This document shows, piece after piece, positions 35,446-42,814 of a stretch of 45,079 nucleotides of DNA. Location: the IMG/VR virus record IMGVR_UViG_3300008120_000149, positions 1-45,079 of that record; one strand, given 5' to 3'. Origin of the DNA: a virus. A program made the position numbers and the translations under genes. The notes under the pieces were generated by a model that saw nothing but the letters and a program-made list of their open reading frames with translations, searched no databases and was not told where the DNA came from. The stretch's first letter is position 1. Each line of letters opens with the position of its first letter.

Positions 35446-35966
35446 GCGAAAAAAGATGCTAACCCTTCTAAAACAACTTCACTTTCAACTTCAGTAACTG
35501 GATTCTTATTATCACTGAAATCAAAATTGTTCTTAATAAATTGATCCAATGAAGGATATTTCATTTCCATCATAATAGAATCATCTAGTTTAATTCTATT
35601 TGTATGACTTTCATTTTTTTGAACTTTAATATCATCCAAATTAATTTTCACAGGAACTTGAGTTGTTTCATCGTCAGGGCAAATAATATTAACCTCAAGT
35701 TCCTCTCCAACAGATTTACCACGAATATTTAAAAACAAATATTCAATATCAAAAGTTGGAAGAGATTCTACCTTGATATTTTTAGTAAAAATACAATTCT
35801 TAATTACAGTTTTAATTGCAGTTGTAATTTGCTTTATATCTTCACTTTCTAAAGCAATCACAAGCAACTTTTCTTCTTTGACCAAGAAAGGTCTATATTG
35901 AATTTTTTGATCCGTAGAAGGCAACTCAAGTTCATAGGTAGGCGCAGAAATCTTAGGTAAAGGCAT
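35442..35966 (-). CDS. gp26: Baseplate hub protein gp26 (T4_baseplate family)
   Basis: 174 residues. It starts MPLPKISAPTYELELPSTDQ, then KIQYRPFLVKEEKLLVIALE, which is the defining N-terminus of the gp26/T4 baseplate family (PF12322). The rest includes FDIEYLFLNIRGKSVGEELE and a short C2 segment NIICPDDETTQVPV, ending in VVLEGLASFFA. The protein acts in baseplate hub assembly with gp51, gp27 and gp28. An ATAAATA late-promoter-like motif lies 29-35 bases upstream, overlapping the stop of the gp54-like gene. T4 gp26 is a little longer (208 residues). Confidence 0.85.
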   Translation of the reverse strand: MPLPKISAPTYELELPSTDQKIQYRPFLVKEEKLLVIALESEDIKQITTAIKTVIKNCIFTKNIKVESLPTFDIEYLFLNIRGKSVGEELEVNIICPDDETTQVPVKINLDDIKVQKNESHTNRIKLDDSIMMEMKYPSLDQFIKNNFDFSDNKNPVTEVESEVVLEGLASFFA

Positions 35967-35994
35967 AATATCCTATAAAATTTTCAGGTGTGAT

Positions 35995-36001
35995 TATTTA
36001 T
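35995..36001 (-). promoter_or_regulatory. Late-promoter-like ATAAATA upstream of gp26
   Basis: The minus strand reads CATAAATAATCAC 29-35 bases upstream of the gp26 ATG and overlaps the stop codon of the preceding gene. Distance and sequence suit a T4-type late promoter for the hub operon (gp26 to gp5). Confidence 0.5.
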
Positions 36002-36903
36002 GGTGCTAGAGGACCAATGTTCCTACCAACATAAGGAAGACCCGATTCAACAAAACGCGAATTTGCATTCACTGCACTAATAATCTCATCACCTTCAAAA
36101 GATTGGATAGAATTGCCAGAAGAAAGTGCATTTTGAATACTTACTCCTCCAGTCGTATCTACACCAAACTCAGGATTTACGAATGTCTGATAAGCATTAA
36201 GATTAAATCCTGCTTGTTCTAATGGATTATTCAATGATGCTTGTGGATTTTCACTATTTGTTGGAGGAGGAGATCCATTAAGATCCTCAACAAAGTATCT
36301 GGTGTAAGAAAATGACACAGTACATTTAAGTAACGAAGAAGAGTCATAAGAAATAGGCATAGAAGATATACTAATCGGATATGCCTTCAAAAAAGTATAA
36401 GTAAGTTTTGTGGTATAGTCCTTTTCAAATTTAACAATACTAAGATTTTGAGTTTGATATTCTTCTGGATATCTTACTGTATAAAAATAATTCGGAGATT
36501 TAAGACCCAACGGTGTATTATTTGGACCACCAGAAATACTTTCATTTGAAATGAACTTAAGCCAAGTTTCAAAAAATCTAATTACAGTATATCTTGTATC
36601 GACATAAAAGGTTAAATCTATTCTATCGTCATATATTCTACGATATGCGTGCCTTTCAGTTACGCCAGTATAATCATTATTGATTTCAATGGTTGCTAGA
36701 GAGGATCCAGGTAAAGTTGCTTCACAGCAAGCAAGTTGTAAATCATTTTGAATCCCAGAAAAGATTATCCCATTCGTATTCATCATCGAAGAAACAGGAT
36801 CTGGAATCGAAAGAAAAAGTTCATAATGAGAAGTTGTTGCTGGCTGCAATAATGAACTTTTTATATCAGATATTTTTCTAGGTTTTGGCGTAGAAATGGC
36901 CAT
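35998..36903 (-). CDS. gp54: Tail tube initiator-like baseplate protein (gp54/gp19 fold)
   Basis: 301 residues. It starts MAISTPKPRKISDIKSSLLQ, then HYELFLSIPDPVSS. The core has CCEATLPGSSLATIEINNDY, DLTFYVDTRYTVIRFFETWL and AYPISISSMPISYDSSSLLK followed by CTVSFSYTRYFVED. This is the tail-tube-type beta barrel pattern with the 'xYPxSISxxxISYD' loop also seen in gp19 and gp54. Residues after 210 are a low-complexity tail (SPPPTNSENPQASLNNPLEQ...). T4 gp54 caps the baseplate and starts tube polymerisation. The gene is divergent from gp4, and gp48-like is on the other strand nearby. It could also be another tube-like structural protein. Confidence 0.65.
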   Translation of the reverse strand: MAISTPKPRKISDIKSSLLQPATTSHYELFLSIPDPVSSMMNTNGIIFSGIQNDLQLACCEATLPGSSLATIEINNDYTGVTERHAYRRIYDDRIDLTFYVDTRYTVIRFFETWLKFISNESISGGPNNTPLGLKSPNYFYTVRYPEEYQTQNLSIVKFEKDYTTKLTYTFLKAYPISISSMPISYDSSSLLKCTVSFSYTRYFVEDLNGSPPPTNSENPQASLNNPLEQAGFNLNAYQTFVNPEFGVDTTGGVSIQNALSSGNSIQSFEGDEIISAVNANSRFVESGLPYVGRNIGPLAP

Positions 36904-36912
36904 CTATAAATA
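36904..36912 (+). promoter_or_regulatory. Late promoter CTATAAATA for the gp4-gp53 operon
   Basis: CTATAAATA on the plus strand begins 42 bases before the gp4 ATG and immediately follows the divergent start codon of the gp54-like gene. It is an exact match to the cyanophage/T4 late core. With a 42-base gap between the divergent genes, control of both must lie here. Confidence 0.75.
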
Positions 36913-36945
36913 CTTTTTGATCGTATATATTATGTAGTAGGGATA

Positions 36946-37383
36946 ATGGGAGAAAGTATTAAGAGTAAGTACAAACCATCATACCCAGACAAATACAAAG
37001 GAGACTCTTCCAATATAATCTGTAGAAGTAATTGGGAAAGAAAATTTTGTTATTGGTGTGATCATAATCCAAGTATAATTTCTTGGGCATCGGAAGAATT
37101 CTGTGTTCCTTACGTATCGCCTGTTGATGGCAAAGTCCATAGATATTTCCCAGATTATTTAATTAAAATCAAAGAAACATCGGGTGAAATTAAAAATTAT
37201 GTGATTGAAGTAAAACCAAAGAAACAAACTCTTCCGCCAAAACAAAGATCCAGAGTTACAAAATCATATCTACACGAATGTAGAACTTATGCAGTAAATC
37301 AAGCAAAGTGGAATGCGGTTAAAGAATGGTGTGCAGATAGACTATTAGAATTTAAAATAATCACAGAAGAAGAGTTATTCTAA
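36946..37383 (+). CDS. gp4: Head completion protein gp4 (TnsA-like nuclease fold)
   Basis: 145 residues. CRSNWERKFCYWCDHNPSII (residues 26-45), VHRYFPDYLIKIKE and NYVIEVKPKKQTLPPKQRSR form the typical gp4 signature. E31, D70 and E88-x-K90 fit a PD-(D/E)xK arrangement, as in TnsA-like nucleases. In T4 gp4 (with gp50) completes heads after DNA packaging before tail joining. Its size matches the family (about 150). It is the first gene of the only rightward operon and overlaps the next gene by 1 base at the stop/start (TAATG). Confidence 0.88.
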   Translation: MGESIKSKYKPSYPDKYKGDSSNIICRSNWERKFCYWCDHNPSIISWASEEFCVPYVSPVDGKVHRYFPDYLIKIKETSGEIKNYVIEVKPKKQTLPPKQRSRVTKSYLHECRTYAVNQAKWNAVKEWCADRLLEFKIITEEELF

Positions 37384-37769
37384 TGGCAGAAGGTTTTGGT
37401 CAATATCTCAATTTACCTCCAAGAATGAGGGAACTGAAAAAAAGAATTCAACGAGAAAGAGCTACTGATTCCGAAGACTTGATGATAATTATCATAGATG
37501 AATTAAAAGAAGAAGCATTATACCCAGAAGTAGGAAAATTTTATACCTTTATCTACAATGCCAAAACTCCAGGTCTTAAGTACGATCAGCATCCACTAAT
37601 TGCCTGCACATCAATAGAACCGTGGGGATTTAGAGGAATTAATTTTCATTGGAGAAAATACCGACAATACACTTGGCAAGAAGTTGCAGGAAAACTTCAC
37701 GTAGTAAGGTATGAAGAACTTGACGAAATGCTTACTATACCTTATGCAAAATTCCTACTAAATAAATAA
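37383..37769 (+). CDS. Conserved-looking phage protein, unknown function
   Basis: 128 residues. It starts MAEGFGQYLNLPPRMRELKK, then SEDLMIIIIDELKEEALYPE, VGKFYTFIYNAKTPGLKYDQ, and ends PYAKFLLNK. The middle (EVGKFYTFIYN...HPLIACTSIEPWGFRGINFH) looks like a compact SH3- or Tudor-like beta barrel, as seen in small phage proteins that limit or guide assembly. It lies between gp4 and gp48-like. From memory similar proteins sit next to gp4 in other cyanomyoviruses, but I cannot name a function. The stop overlaps a run of TAAATAAATAAG that may hold a late promoter for the next gene. Confidence 0.78.
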   Translation: MAEGFGQYLNLPPRMRELKKRIQRERATDSEDLMIIIIDELKEEALYPEVGKFYTFIYNAKTPGLKYDQHPLIACTSIEPWGFRGINFHWRKYRQYTWQEVAGKLHVVRYEELDEMLTIPYAKFLLNK

Positions 37770-37847
37770 GAAACTCCCATTATAAATGTCTCATACTCTA
37801 CAAAAAATTGAGATGCTTATTCCTACTAGAGGTGGGAGGAACTTTTA

Positions 37848-39179
37848 ATGGCAACAACAAAATTAATAGAAAGCAAACCTACAATTACAAAAGTTGGATC
37901 TCAAGGAACTCCTCTAGAATATTATGTTCAGACGCAGTATCAAGTAGATAATAATGGAAAACTAATTCCAGGGACTCAAAAATCATATATTGCTTACAAT
38001 AATTCTACAACCTTTGTAAAAAACTGGGTCCAAGCAGCGGAAACTTCTAATGGAGGAGCAAGCTGGACCTTTAAGAATGGAATAGATGAGAAACCAATTT
38101 TTGGAGCAGATGCTCAAAAATCTTTAAAAGATGGTGCTTTAAAAACAGATACTCAGAACGCAATTAAATCCTCCGCAAAGAGTGCGCCACAGCCACTATC
38201 TAACCAAGACCAAGCACAATTGGCAGTAAGTGCAAAAAATCAAGCATCAGAAACGGTAACTACAGAAGAAGCGCAAGCATCTCTATCAGATATAACCTCA
38301 AAAGAAACCGAAGCTTTATCAAGGTCTTCTTTTCCAAAAAATTTAACATATCCTGCAGATCTTCAAATTGCTCAACAGGACGTAATACAATTTAATATGG
38401 TGAAATATTCACCAAGAAAATTTAAAAGTGGAGAAGGAACGATAAACCCAATTCAAGAAAGAAGAGAAATTACAGATGAATTAATCATAGGAAGAGTATA
38501 TTTACCAATACCAGGTGGAATTTCAGACACTAACGCAGTGACTTGGGGAAGTGATGATATGAATCCCATACAATCAATGCTTGCAAACATTGCTATGTCA
38601 GCAATTGGTGGTGGAGGAGAAGCAGGTGCTAATACCACTGAAGGAACAGTTGGAGATATTGGAAATAACTCCGCAGATGCAAAAGAATGGGTAAAGAGTT
38701 ATTTTGCACAAGCAGCAACTGGGACAACGAATTTATTATCAAGAACCCAAGGTGCAATAACAAATCCAAATATGGAGTTACTGTTCTCAGGTCCAACACT
38801 AAGACCTTTCACATTTAACTTCAAACTATCTGCAAGAGGTACTAAAGATAGAGATGAAATTCGTCAGATTATAAGATTCTTCAAACAAGGAATGGCGGTC
38901 CAGAGAACACAATCCCAACTCTTCCTAAAAGCACCTCATACATTCAAAATAAGATATTTGCATAAAGAAAAAGATCATCCATATATTAATCTAATTAAAG
39001 AGTGTGCCTTGCAATCATTTACCGTAAATTATACTCCAGAAGGAAATTATATGACCTTTGCAGATGGTCTAATGACTTCCTATGAAATATCAATGCAATT
39101 CCAAGAACTCGAACCAATCTTTAATGATGATTATAGAAACCTTGATGGAAAATCAATAGATACAAATATAGGTTACTAA
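37848..39179 (+). CDS. gp48: Baseplate tail tube cap, gp48-like
   Basis: 443 residues. The first 180 residues are polar, low-complexity sequence (NSTTFVKNWVQAAETSNGGA; KSSAKSAPQPLSNQDQAQLA). The C-terminal half carries the tube-cap core: MELLFSGPTLRPFTFNFKLS, DRDEIRQIIRFFKQGMAVQR, FLKAPHTFKIRYLHKEKDHP, then ALQSFTVNYTPEGNYMTFAD and SYEISMQFQELEPIF. This fits gp48 of T4, which sits between the baseplate and gp54 at the base of the tail tube. A Shine-Dalgarno (GGGAGGAAC) lies before the ATG. The upstream 78-base gap contains TATAAATG at about 37781, a possible second late promoter. The N-terminal polar part is longer than in T4 gp48. Confidence 0.75.
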   Translation: MATTKLIESKPTITKVGSQGTPLEYYVQTQYQVDNNGKLIPGTQKSYIAYNNSTTFVKNWVQAAETSNGGASWTFKNGIDEKPIFGADAQKSLKDGALKTDTQNAIKSSAKSAPQPLSNQDQAQLAVSAKNQASETVTTEEAQASLSDITSKETEALSRSSFPKNLTYPADLQIAQQDVIQFNMVKYSPRKFKSGEGTINPIQERREITDELIIGRVYLPIPGGISDTNAVTWGSDDMNPIQSMLANIAMSAIGGGGEAGANTTEGTVGDIGNNSADAKEWVKSYFAQAATGTTNLLSRTQGAITNPNMELLFSGPTLRPFTFNFKLSARGTKDRDEIRQIIRFFKQGMAVQRTQSQLFLKAPHTFKIRYLHKEKDHPYINLIKECALQSFTVNYTPEGNYMTFADGLMTSYEISMQFQELEPIFNDDYRNLDGKSIDTNIGY

Positions 39180-39180
39180 A

Positions 39181-39873
39181 ATGGCAAACGAATATTTTAG
39201 AAAAGTTCCAGATTTTGAATATGTAAATAGACTTCCAAATTCTAAGATTGGAGACTATATTCAAGTCAAAAATTTTTTTAAGAGGGGAAAAATTAGACCT
39301 GATATTTTTCAAAATCTAATGTTCTTTGAAAAATATAAGATAGTTGGTGACGACAGACCAGACAATGTAGCATATGAATTTTATGGAGATTCCAATTTAG
39401 ATTGGATTGTTTTAATTTCCAATAATATTCTTAGCATACAAACCGAATGGCCCTTAACCCAAACTTCATTTGACACCTACTTGTTTGAAAAATATAAAGT
39501 TGTTGGGGATACAGAGACAGATACTTATAATCGAATTTATAATGGGATACATCATTATGAAACAACTAGGGCAACCAATTCTTCTGGTGCAATTTTAGTA
39601 AGAGAGGGATTGATGGTAGATGAAAATTATTCCCTTACATACTATGACGAACTAATTTCAGCATATTCAACCATATATCCAGTCACTCCGATTACAAATT
39701 ATGAGTATGAAGAAAAAATCGAAGATAATAAAAGAAGTATATTCTTACTTAAAGCAAGATATTTAAATGTTATTATTGATGATATGGACGATATTATGAA
39801 ATACAAAAAAGGTTCCGGTCAATTTAAAACCGAAACCTTAAAAACTGCTGATAATATTAGACTTTATTCCTAA
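39181..39873 (+). CDS. gp53: Baseplate wedge subunit gp53
   Basis: 230 residues. The signature ENVAYEFYGDSNLDWIVLIS-type segment (residues about 60-82, DNVAYEFYGDSNLDWIVLIS) corresponds to the 'xIYGNPxLYWVLLMxN' motif of T4 gp53. The following EWPLTQTSFDTYLFEKYKVV matches the gp53 region after it. The C-terminus (KRSIFLLKARYLNVIIDDMD) is the conserved helical tail, reading into a short basic end. gp53 joins the six wedges around the hub. The gene ends directly against the stop of gp32 on the other strand with no gap, and its 3' end doubles as the gp32 terminator. Confidence 0.85.
   Translation: MANEYFRKVPDFEYVNRLPNSKIGDYIQVKNFFKRGKIRPDIFQNLMFFEKYKIVGDDRPDNVAYEFYGDSNLDWIVLISNNILSIQTEWPLTQTSFDTYLFEKYKVVGDTETDTYNRIYNGIHHYETTRATNSSGAILVREGLMVDENYSLTYYDELISAYSTIYPVTPITNYEYEEKIEDNKRSIFLLKARYLNVIIDDMDDIMKYKKGSGQFKTETLKTADNIRLYS
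39804..39839 (-). terminator. gp32 terminator inside the gp53 coding sequence
   Basis: On the minus strand an 11-bp stem (AAGGTTTCGGT / ACCGGAACCTT, one G-U pair) encloses a 9-base loop and runs straight into a T tract (TTTTTTG). It lies 35-70 bases beyond the gp32 stop. On the plus strand the same site has a C-A mismatch and no T tract, so it should not stop gp53 transcripts. Confidence 0.78.
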
Positions 39874-40824
39874 TCAATCATTTGCGAGACGAGAAAAATA
39901 TGCAAGAGCATCATCTTCATCGTCATCATCTGAAGTGACTTTAGGAAGAGAAGAAGACTTAGAACGAGTATAAGACTCTTCAAGTTCTTCCACTACACGA
40001 CTTTGGACTGTTGGAGTTTGAACCAAGTCTTCCAGATCGTCTTCTTGTTCAATTACTGCACGGGAACGGGTAGGAGATGAACTCTTAACACCAAGAACCA
40101 TATTCATACGACGTTCAAGATCTTCATAAGACTTAAACTGATCTGGAGCAGTAATTGCAGTTAGAGAATACTCTTTCTTCCAGATAGATTCAAGAGCATC
40201 ATCATCATCCAGGAGTGGTGCAACGCGGTCAAATTCAGACTTATCGTAATTCCAATACCCATCTTTCTTTACGATTTTGAGTTTGAAATTAGCACCTGCC
40301 CAGAAGTCAAAAGGATTGATGGGTTCTTCGTCCTCAAACTCAGGTTGCATTGCTTCCATAATCTTATCAAAGATTTTCTTACCATACTTGAAAAGAAAAA
40401 CCTTTCCTTCATTTTGAGGATTTGCAGGATCCTTTACAACGTAAATATTGCTATAATAGTTAAGCTTACGTTTTTGCTTACGAACAATTTCTTTATTGGT
40501 TTCAGAACCAGTATTCCAAAGTTCGCGGTTATGTTCCCCAAGAGGATCTTTTTGCCCGATAGTGGTCAAAGAGTTTTCAATATACCATCCACCAGGACCT
40601 TGGAAAGCGTGCGAGTACATCTTTGCCCAAGGAAGTTCTTCACCATCGGGTGCAGGAAGGAAACGAATTACCGCAGATCCTACTCCGTCCTTTCCCATTT
40701 CGGGTTTCCATAGACGTTCATCAGCACCACCCACACCAGGAGTGCTCATTTTTTCAACTTCCTTCACAAGTTTCTGTGTCAGAGATCCAAGAGAAGATTG
40801 CTTTTTAAGAGATTCAAATGACAT
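39874..40824 (-). CDS. gp32: Single-stranded DNA binding protein gp32
   Basis: 316 residues. The N-terminal basic segment (MSFESLKKQSSLGSLTQKLV) corresponds to the cooperativity (LAST) region. The core has SAVIRFLPAPDGEELPWAKM, HAFQGPGGWYIENSLTTIGQ, LNYYSNIYVVKDPANPQNEG and KVFLFKYGKKIFDKIMEAMQ, matching T4 gp32. The C-terminal acidic tail (EDDLEDLVQTPTVQ...SDDDDEDDALAYFSRLAND) would recruit replication and repair partners. The zinc ligands of T4 gp32 (His-Cys3) are absent; the protein has no cysteine, as seems usual in cyanophages. It has its own sigma-70 promoter upstream, a good Shine-Dalgarno (AAAGGTAA), and a terminator beyond its stop. It is therefore a separate transcription unit that can be made early in large amounts. 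Confidence 0.93.
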   Translation of the reverse strand: MSFESLKKQSSLGSLTQKLVKEVEKMSTPGVGGADERLWKPEMGKDGVGSAVIRFLPAPDGEELPWAKMYSHAFQGPGGWYIENSLTTIGQKDPLGEHNRELWNTGSETNKEIVRKQKRKLNYYSNIYVVKDPANPQNEGKVFLFKYGKKIFDKIMEAMQPEFEDEEPINPFDFWAGANFKLKIVKKDGYWNYDKSEFDRVAPLLDDDDALESIWKKEYSLTAITAPDQFKSYEDLERRMNMVLGVKSSSPTRSRAVIEQEDDLEDLVQTPTVQSRVVEELEESYTRSKSSSLPKVTSDDDDEDDALAYFSRLAND

Positions 40825-40890
40825 TTGATTACCTTTGTTAATTGTATTTGGCCTTTGTAACTTTGCTTAAGGGATCGTTCAGCCCACTTT

Positions 40891-40919
40891 ATTCTACAGG
40901 TCTGACCCCGTTTTGTCAA
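40891..40919 (-). promoter_or_regulatory. Consensus sigma-70 promoter of gp32
   Basis: The minus strand reads TTGACA (40919-40914), a 17-base spacer and TAGAAT (40896-40891). The -35 match is perfect and the -10 has five of six bases. It lies in the last codons of the upstream DUF1825 gene; the -10 contains that gene's TAG stop. It is 67 bases before the gp32 ATG. Confidence 0.85.
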
Positions 40920-41238
40920 TCTGCTCTTTCATCATATCCAGCATTTTTGACATATTGTTGAGAATGATATTCATATCCGTTCCAGAGGGCATCCCCATCA
41001 TAATCGCAGAATTTACAATTCTTTCTTTCATTTCTTTTGCCTCTGGATCATCTGACAAACTCATTCTTGTATAAAGAACTTTTTGCTTATCTAGAAGAGT
41101 TTCAAGAACTTCAACATGCTCAAGTTTTTCTTGTTTAGACATCGTTGGAAATTTAAAAATATTTCCGTAAATTTGTTCTTGAAGTTCAGCAATTTCAGTC
41201 ATCTCTGCACGGACAACTTCAGATCTAAAAAAACTCAT
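40894..41238 (-). CDS. DUF1825 family protein
   Basis: 114 residues, starting MSFFRSEVVRAEMTEIAELQ, then YGNIFKFPTMSKQEKLEHVE, LLDKQKVLYTRMSLSDDPEA and ERIVNSAIMMGMPSGTDMNI. This is the pattern of DUF1825 (PF08855), a helical family known from cyanobacteria and their phages. Its function is unknown. It has a helical hairpin with charged faces, no cysteines and no catalytic motif. It starts in the last codons of gp59 (4-base overlap ATGA), so gp59 and DUF1825 are translationally coupled, which hints at a role in replication. Its 3' end contains the gp32 promoter. Confidence 0.85.
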   Translation of the reverse strand: MSFFRSEVVRAEMTEIAELQEQIYGNIFKFPTMSKQEKLEHVEVLETLLDKQKVLYTRMSLSDDPEAKEMKERIVNSAIMMGMPSGTDMNIILNNMSKMLDMMKEQIDKTGSDL

Positions 41239-41831
41239 TGATCCTCCAAAATAAGATCTTTCAAAATTTTACGATAGCGAAAGATGTCAGTATTTATAAA
41301 TGGTGTGTACTTTCTAACTTTACGACTAACGGTTTCCCATACAGGATCTTTAAGTTTTTTGTCAAAATTCTTTGAGTATAAAAAGATCTTATCGAAAAGC
41401 ACCATTGTTTCCAATGATATTTTTCCACTTAGAAAATTTTTAAGTAGAACTGGATGTCCTTTTGAACACTTAAAGACATCTTCAAATTTATTTTCTTCGA
41501 ATAAAGATTGACTTTCTTCTTTAAAAATATAGGAAAGTGATTGAATTTTTTTCTGCCAATCTTTATATCTATCTTCACCTTCCTTTATCATTTCACCAAT
41601 CCAAAGTGTTTCTGGATCAGAGCATGATACAAAATTAGCAACAAAAAAATCAACTATTTCTTTATCTGATTTTTGCCTTGCAATCTTTTCAAACCAAAAT
41701 CGATCTTTCCGTTTGTAGAAAGATTGTACCGTTGCTCTACTTTTTCCACAGTACTTATGATAGTCATAACTATCTTTTGTAAAGTGATTTTTTAGAGCAA
41801 GGTACTCACGATAGGCATCGAATGGCATCAT
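41235..41831 (-). CDS. gp59: Helicase loader gp59
   Basis: 198 residues. The N-terminus MMPFDAYREYLALKNHFTKD, then YDYHKYCGKSRATVQSFYKR and KDRFWFEKIARQKSDKEIVD, is the cyanophage gp59 signature. VDFFVANFVSCSDPETLWIG follows. T4 gp59 binds fork DNA, gp32 and the gp41 helicase, and loads the helicase onto gp32-covered DNA; it lies here next to gp32. T4 gp59 is slightly longer (217). Two adjacent ATG codons start the gene; the first is used. The leader is a copy of the element at 10563. Genes gp33, gp59, DUF1825 follow one another on this strand. Confidence 0.88.
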   Translation of the reverse strand: MMPFDAYREYLALKNHFTKDSYDYHKYCGKSRATVQSFYKRKDRFWFEKIARQKSDKEIVDFFVANFVSCSDPETLWIGEMIKEGEDRYKDWQKKIQSLSYIFKEESQSLFEENKFEDVFKCSKGHPVLLKNFLSGKISLETMVLFDKIFLYSKNFDKKLKDPVWETVSRKVRKYTPFINTDIFRYRKILKDLILEDQ

Positions 41832-41907
41832 TCAAAAAAGTAATATAGGGATTTTTTTGCCGGAATTTTTTTCGACCAAAAATGGATTAAAAAACCAATT
41901 TTGCACG
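41832..41907 (-). repeat. Leader element copy 2, upstream of gp59
   Basis: This is the partner of 10563-10637. The core 41862-41888 is identical to 10593-10619, and flanking similarity continues to the start codon (TTACTTTTTT then ATG). It fills the 55-base gap between gp33 and gp59 and extends over the gp33 stop. Such conservation in an intergenic gap suggests a promoter, processing site or translational operator. Confidence 0.8.
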
Positions 41908-42144
41908 GGAAGTTTTTTTAAGAAAATTAAGTTCCATTGCTTCGTATTTAATTTTTTCCTTCAAAGGTTTAGAGATAAGTTTTGGAACTGATTCCAAATC
42001 AATATTATTATGTTCACAAAAATGAATAATAGCATCAATATAATTCATTTCTATATTAACGTGAACAAGATTTTCAATTTCTTGTGCAAACCTCGATGGG
42101 CAGAAAAACTTACTTTCTAGTGCTTTCTCTAACTCATTCTCCAT
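41887..42144 (-). CDS. gp33: Late transcription coactivator gp33
   Basis: 85 residues from the ATG at 42144. The longer frame begins with TTG at 42168 inside the exonuclease gene, so I chose the ATG. The sequence MENELEKALESKFFCPSRFA, NYIDAIIHFCEHNNIDLESV, LISKPLKEKIKYEAMELNFL and KKTSRAKLVF has the size and layout of T4 gp33: a central helix pair and the conserved SKPLKEKxxxEAMxLNFLxK segment near the end. gp33 bridges RNA polymerase and the gp45 sliding clamp, with gp55 as sigma factor, to switch on late promoters of the TATAAATA type seen elsewhere in this window. It overlaps the exonuclease by 11 bases and is followed by gp59. Confidence 0.8.
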   Translation of the reverse strand: MENELEKALESKFFCPSRFAQEIENLVHVNIEMNYIDAIIHFCEHNNIDLESVPKLISKPLKEKIKYEAMELNFLKKTSRAKLVF

Positions 42145-42814
42145 TTGACCCAGTATTGTGATGTACAAATTCTTTAATGTATCGAACTAGAAGTTTAATA
42201 TAGTCCCCTTTATTTCTTTTGTCAAACACTTTAACTTCCCCACCAGGAGTAACCATTAGCGTGATAAGTTTTTTAACCACTTGTCCTGTAAGTTCATAAT
42301 ATGCGGCAGCATAAAATGTTTCTTGGACGAAGTAATTCTCAATCCATTTTTCCGGTTTGATTTTATCTGATGTTTTAAAGTCTATTACAGCCAACTCGCC
42401 TTCATATTCCGCAATGCAATCGACTCTTCCAGCAAGTCCAAGATATTCTGAATAAAGTGTTCTTTCAATTGCATGAATATTATTTATCTTATCAAGATAA
42501 GGTTTTGCATGATGAAACATATGTTTTGTCAGGAGATGATAATCATCCCAAACAAGTTCTTTATTTTCCAAATAATCCTGACAGACTTGGTGAAAATCAG
42601 TTCCTCTTGCGGTTGCTTTCTTTGTAATACGATTTGCTTCTTCAAGTCCTACACGTTTTCTCCAGTCAATAAAGATTTGACGATTGTAAAAAGAAGTGAC
42701 TGAAGTGATAGAAGGCACCCAATCTCCACTTGGTAGATTATAGAGACGGATGCTCTCTGTTGTTTTGCATTCTAGTTCAATATCACCTAAAAAATTATGA
42801 TGAATAAATGTCAT
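42134..42814 (-). CDS. RecB/Cas4-like PD-(D/E)xK exonuclease
   Basis: 226 residues. Residues 68-77 (ARGTDFHQVC) carry the motif I region with H75. Then YLGLAGRVDCIAEYEGELAV (residues 124-143) and VIDFKTSDK hold the catalytic D132 and D145-F-K147. VQETFYAAAYYELTG follows with the Q165 and Y169 motif. This is the RecB/Cas4/MGME1-like nuclease core. The family is frequent in cyanophages and is labelled simply exonuclease; its presumed role is processing host or phage DNA ends. It lies 3 bases (overlap) after phoH. No Fe-S cysteine cluster is present, unlike true Cas4. The order phoH, exonuclease, gp33, gp59 suggests coexpression in early or middle phase. Confidence 0.83.
   Translation of the reverse strand: MTFIHHNFLGDIELECKTTESIRLYNLPSGDWVPSITSVTSFYNRQIFIDWRKRVGLEEANRITKKATARGTDFHQVCQDYLENKELVWDDYHLLTKHMFHHAKPYLDKINNIHAIERTLYSEYLGLAGRVDCIAEYEGELAVIDFKTSDKIKPEKWIENYFVQETFYAAAYYELTGQVVKKLITLMVTPGGEVKVFDKRNKGDYIKLLVRYIKEFVHHNTGSNGE

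Noticed and set aside
41887-42168. 93-residue version of gp33
   Set aside because: It starts with TTG within the exonuclease gene. The ATG at 42144 gives a protein of the usual gp33 size.
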